This document shows, piece by piece, positions 61,988-64,000 of a DNA stretch of 64,000 nucleotides. Position numbers and translations under genes: made by a program. The stretch spans positions 5,384,274 through 5,448,273 of the forward strand of contig NZ_KK073875.1 in NCBI RefSeq assembly GCF_000585395.1. The letters run 5' to 3'. Origin of the DNA: Saccharibacillus sacchari DSM 19268 (GTDB taxonomy: Bacteria; Bacillota; Bacilli; Paenibacillales; Paenibacillaceae). Position 1 is the stretch's first letter. Each line of letters begins with the position of its first letter. The notes under the pieces were generated by a model, which saw only the letters and a program-made list of their open reading frames with translations, was not told the origin of the DNA and did not search any database.

Positions 61988-62935
61988 TCACTTCTGTCCG
62001 CTTTTGCTGAAACAAAGCCGATAAATCTTCGTTTCCGCACCGTCGATGCCATATCCTTTTCCGATATGAATCCAGCCGTACCGCTCGTAATATCCTTCGA
62101 GATCGGTGCACAGATAAAGGCTGCCATATCCTTTGCCCCGTGCTTCTTCAGCCGCATGCTCAAGCAGTAAACGGCCCAAACTTAGGCTCCGCCAGTCCGG
62201 TTCCACATACAGGCAAGCCAACCACGGACACAGGTCCTGCCTGCTGTTCAAGTCGCTGCGCAGCAAGGCGTAACCTCCGGCGATCGATCCTTTTTCCCCG
62301 TCCGTCAACAGATAGAACCGCGGCAGGTCGGCTTCGGTATCGCAAGAGCGTTCGATGCAATCCCGGTAAAAGTCGAACGTCGACTCGTCGCCCCAGCGGC
62401 TCCAGAAGTAGTCCACGGCTTCAGCCGATCGTTCCGCATTTTCCCTCACAGGGGTGATTCTCAAGGAGGGAAGTTCATGCTGTCGATCTTCTATCCAACC
62501 TTCTACGCTGCGATGCCGCCCCAAATGAACCGTATCGAATTCATCGACGGCCTCCGCGGAACAAACGACGCCCAGCAGCTTCAACGCATGATTGATCGCC
62601 TTTTCCGTTCGTATTTCCCGCAGCCATTCTTTCCCTTTTTCCCATACCACGCAAGATTGATCGCCCGTGCCTCCGAAATAATCGGCTTCCGCGTAAGCCA
62701 CGATTCCGTGCCGGGACAATTCGCAGCCGACTGACGCGATCTTTTCCGTAAGAGTATCCCACGGTTCCAGGAGCTGCTCAGTGCCTTGATTAATCTCGTC
62801 TTGCAGGGCGTCATCCAACGGAACAAGCGCCAACTCATCCGATAAAGAAACGACCTTGGCTGTCAGAAAGCGGACGCCTAACGTTTTCAGTACAAGTGCC
62901 GAACCGATAAATCCTTGTAACGTATATCCCATCAT
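61988..62935 (-). CDS. Composite GNAT acetyltransferase with unknown N-terminal domain
   Basis: 315 residues from ATG 62935, which overlaps the stop of the small membrane gene (ATGA). The N-terminal 150 residues (MMGYTLQGFIGSALVLKTLG, then ELALVPLDDALQDEI) match nothing I know. The C-terminal GNAT domain begins about 158 and has LYVEPDWRSLSLGRLLLEHAAEEARGKGYGSLYL with the acetyl-CoA loop (in a RSLSLG form rather than RxxGxG) and GYYERYGWIHIGKGYGIDG. A longer frame to 63220 would read through the neighbouring gene and is not real. Acceptor unknown. Confidence 0.8.
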   Translation of the reverse strand: MMGYTLQGFIGSALVLKTLGVRFLTAKVVSLSDELALVPLDDALQDEINQGTEQLLEPWDTLTEKIASVGCELSRHGIVAYAEADYFGGTGDQSCVVWEKGKEWLREIRTEKAINHALKLLGVVCSAEAVDEFDTVHLGRHRSVEGWIEDRQHELPSLRITPVRENAERSAEAVDYFWSRWGDESTFDFYRDCIERSCDTEADLPRFYLLTDGEKGSIAGGYALLRSDLNSRQDLCPWLACLYVEPDWRSLSLGRLLLEHAAEEARGKGYGSLYLCTDLEGYYERYGWIHIGKGYGIDGAETKIYRLCFSKSGQK

Positions 62936-63297
62936 AAATGGCGCTGCCGATCTTTTTTGATCAGCAGATTTCGCAAAGGAACCAGCAGCATGGACGGAAG
63001 CAAGCAGAACGCGCCGTACAAAATGTAGGCAAACGGCAGCCAGGCCCGAGTCTCCCGCACGCTGCCCATCTGCATATAATCGACCTCCGTCACCCACAAG
63101 CCGATCGATAACGCGAGCAGCAGCCCATTCGACAGCAGCACGCAGCCGATATTTTTCCACAGCGCGCAGTAGACCAGCATCGTCGCGACCGCCAGCAGCC
63201 AAAACGCGGATTGCATCCATACGAAGAATATTCCGATCAGTACAGGGTACAGCACCGTCAATGCAAGCTGAATACGTTTGTTCGCGTGCAAGTTCAT
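62932..63297 (-). CDS. Small membrane protein
   Basis: 121 residues from ATG 63297 after AGGGGG. Four hydrophobic helices at about 10-30, 34-50, 55-75 and 88-110, short loops, basic ends (KKDRQRHL). No family recognised. It overlaps the composite GNAT gene downstream by four bases and is 21 bases after the Nudix gene, so the three probably form one operon. Confidence 0.75.
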   Translation of the reverse strand: MNLHANKRIQLALTVLYPVLIGIFFVWMQSAFWLLAVATMLVYCALWKNIGCVLLSNGLLLALSIGLWVTEVDYMQMGSVRETRAWLPFAYILYGAFCLLPSMLLVPLRNLLIKKDRQRHL

Positions 63298-63317
63298 AGC
63301 AATCCCCCTATTTTGCC

Positions 63318-63785
63318 TTAGTCTTCGCTGTTCGACCGTCTGCTCAAGTACGTATTCAATGCAGGCCGATCGGCCGGGTTCCACTCATGCACGGGCGGCA
63401 GCGCATCAACAGGGAAAAAATGCAATTCCGAGCCTTCTTCTCCGTCCGCAAAAGCTTCTCCCTGAGCATCCCGACAGCAATAAGCCGCGATTACATTATG
63501 TACTTCATCCCCGTTGGGATACCGATAATACAGCCCTTCGCCGGAAAAAATCTCCAGCAGCTCCAACTTGCCCGCTGCAAGCCCCGTCTCCTCCAACAGC
63601 TCGCGCCTCGCCACCTGTTCCATCGACTCGCCGGGCTCAAGCGCTCCGCCGGGGAGTCCCCAGAAGCCGTTGTCCGTCCTTTTTTGCAGTAAAATCGCCC
63701 CGCCTCGTTCCACGATCACGCACGCGCCGGCCATGATTAACGGTCGGTTGCCGACCAGCTTGCGCAACTCCGCGATATAGCCCAT
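63318..63785 (-). CDS. Nudix hydrolase
   Basis: 155 residues. Hydrolyses a nucleoside diphosphate linked to another moiety, substrate unknown. Complete Nudix box at about 41-63: GGALEPGESMEQVARRELLEETGLAAG with G, E, RE, EE and G in place. The N-terminal strand ACVIVERGGAILLQKRTDNGFW and the trailing PNGDEVHNVIAAYCC are typical of MutT-like proteins. The start ATG 63785 has only a weak GGGTGGG site. First gene of the Nudix-membrane-GNAT group within the window. Confidence 0.9.
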   Translation of the reverse strand: MGYIAELRKLVGNRPLIMAGACVIVERGGAILLQKRTDNGFWGLPGGALEPGESMEQVARRELLEETGLAAGKLELLEIFSGEGLYYRYPNGDEVHNVIAAYCCRDAQGEAFADGEEGSELHFFPVDALPPVHEWNPADRPALNTYLSRRSNSED

Positions 63786-63813
63786 TTTCCCACCCGCTTC
63801 TTCTTTTAAATGC

Positions 63814-64000
63814 TTACGTCCGCTTCACGGTTTCTTTCAATGTCGTATCCGTCTCCTGATCGTAAACGGCATACACCTCAAATGTGCCTTCGTCGAAAAA
63901 GAATGACAATCGCAGCTTGAACCAGTCCTGCATCGGATAGGTTGCCGCTTCGTTGATCGGAACCCATTTCAATTCGCCTTCCGGCGGATTTTCCAATAAC
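63814..64000 (-). CDS. C-terminal part of a second Nudix-type hydrolase
   Basis: The frame is open to the right edge; only about 61 residues are visible, so the Nudix box lies outside. GELKWVPINEAATYPMQDWF and the end LSFFFDEGTFEVYAVYDQET match the C-terminal part of MutT/8-oxo-dGTP-diphosphatase-like Nudix proteins, where the phrase EGELxWVPxxE is common. It lies 28 bases upstream of the Nudix gene at 63318, suggesting two successive Nudix genes in one operon. Confidence 0.7.
   Translation of the reverse strand, partial: LLENPPEGELKWVPINEAATYPMQDWFKLRLSFFFDEGTFEVYAVYDQETDTTLKETVKRT

Noticed and set aside
63010-63220. N-terminal extension of the composite GNAT frame up to 63220
   Set aside because: It would overlap a membrane protein gene in another frame; the ATG at 62935 overlapping that gene's stop is the natural start.

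Overview
This window looks like chromosome of an endospore-former-type Bacillota from the Paenibacillaceae (Paenibacillus or Saccharibacillus type). The signs are mid-range G+C, strong AGGAGG ribosome binding sites, frequent ATGA stop/start overlaps, a YesM/YesN two-component pair beside Lpl-type sugar ABC transporters, a GbsR-type regulator, a SigB-like promoter, and a secreted protein with a copper-amine-oxidase-N (stalk) domain. This is inference from gene content; no rRNA or other taxonomic marker is present. I saw no tRNA, rRNA or CRISPR array.

Layout. 1-10.1 kb (minus strand) is a carbohydrate uptake locus: YesM-like sensor kinase with a cre-like site upstream, YesN-like regulator, a strong terminator, a solute-binding lipoprotein, two permeases, and a GH42 beta-galactosidase that runs off the left edge. 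No ATPase is encoded, so a shared MsmX-type ATPase is presumed. 10.2-14.6 kb holds a HAMP-containing chemoreceptor and a TcyABC-type amino-acid (probably cystine) importer. 15-21.7 kb (plus) holds an AI-2E family permease, a YwrD-like gamma-glutamyltransferase, two tandem YflT/glycine-zipper stress proteins behind a SigB-type promoter, and a chemoreceptor without HAMP. 21.8-26.3 kb holds a secreted M23 peptidase plus propeller-like protein pair and a DUF342/FapA-like protein. 26.8-36 kb holds rph-rdgB, a PgpA homologue, SseB, the stalk-domain protein, an MBL hydrolase with a histidine kinase, and DUF429. 36-46 kb has a GNAT-Nudix fusion, a metallophosphoesterase, an SMR efflux protein with a HAD phosphatase, a second sugar-type (UgpB-like) ABC operon with a divergent GbsR-type regulator, and small conserved genes. 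46.5-53.9 kb has an EamA exporter with a deaminase, an NTR/TIMP-like protein, an OtsA-OtsB fusion for trehalose synthesis, two RidA proteins and shikimate kinase.

Accessory region. 54.0-58.16 kb is strikingly AT-rich and carries an OLD-type ATPase/TOPRIM nuclease followed by a UvrD-like helicase. This is the arrangement of the Gabija anti-phage system. Its right edge abuts a GNAT acetyltransferase gene that is cut off after 54 codons, so the island appears to have removed the 3' part of that gene. Ordinary chromosome resumes after it (SH3-tailed 5'-nucleotidase, composite GNAT protein, Nudix proteins).

The least explained feature is a dispersed family of 110-230 bp intergenic hairpins (at least seven good copies and one partial). 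Their arms share a consensus, while the apical stems differ completely in sequence yet remain perfectly self-complementary. They sit mostly at 3' ends of genes. A MITE-like inverted-repeat element near 46.3 kb and two further small palindromic repeat clusters (6.3 and 44.5 kb) are also present.
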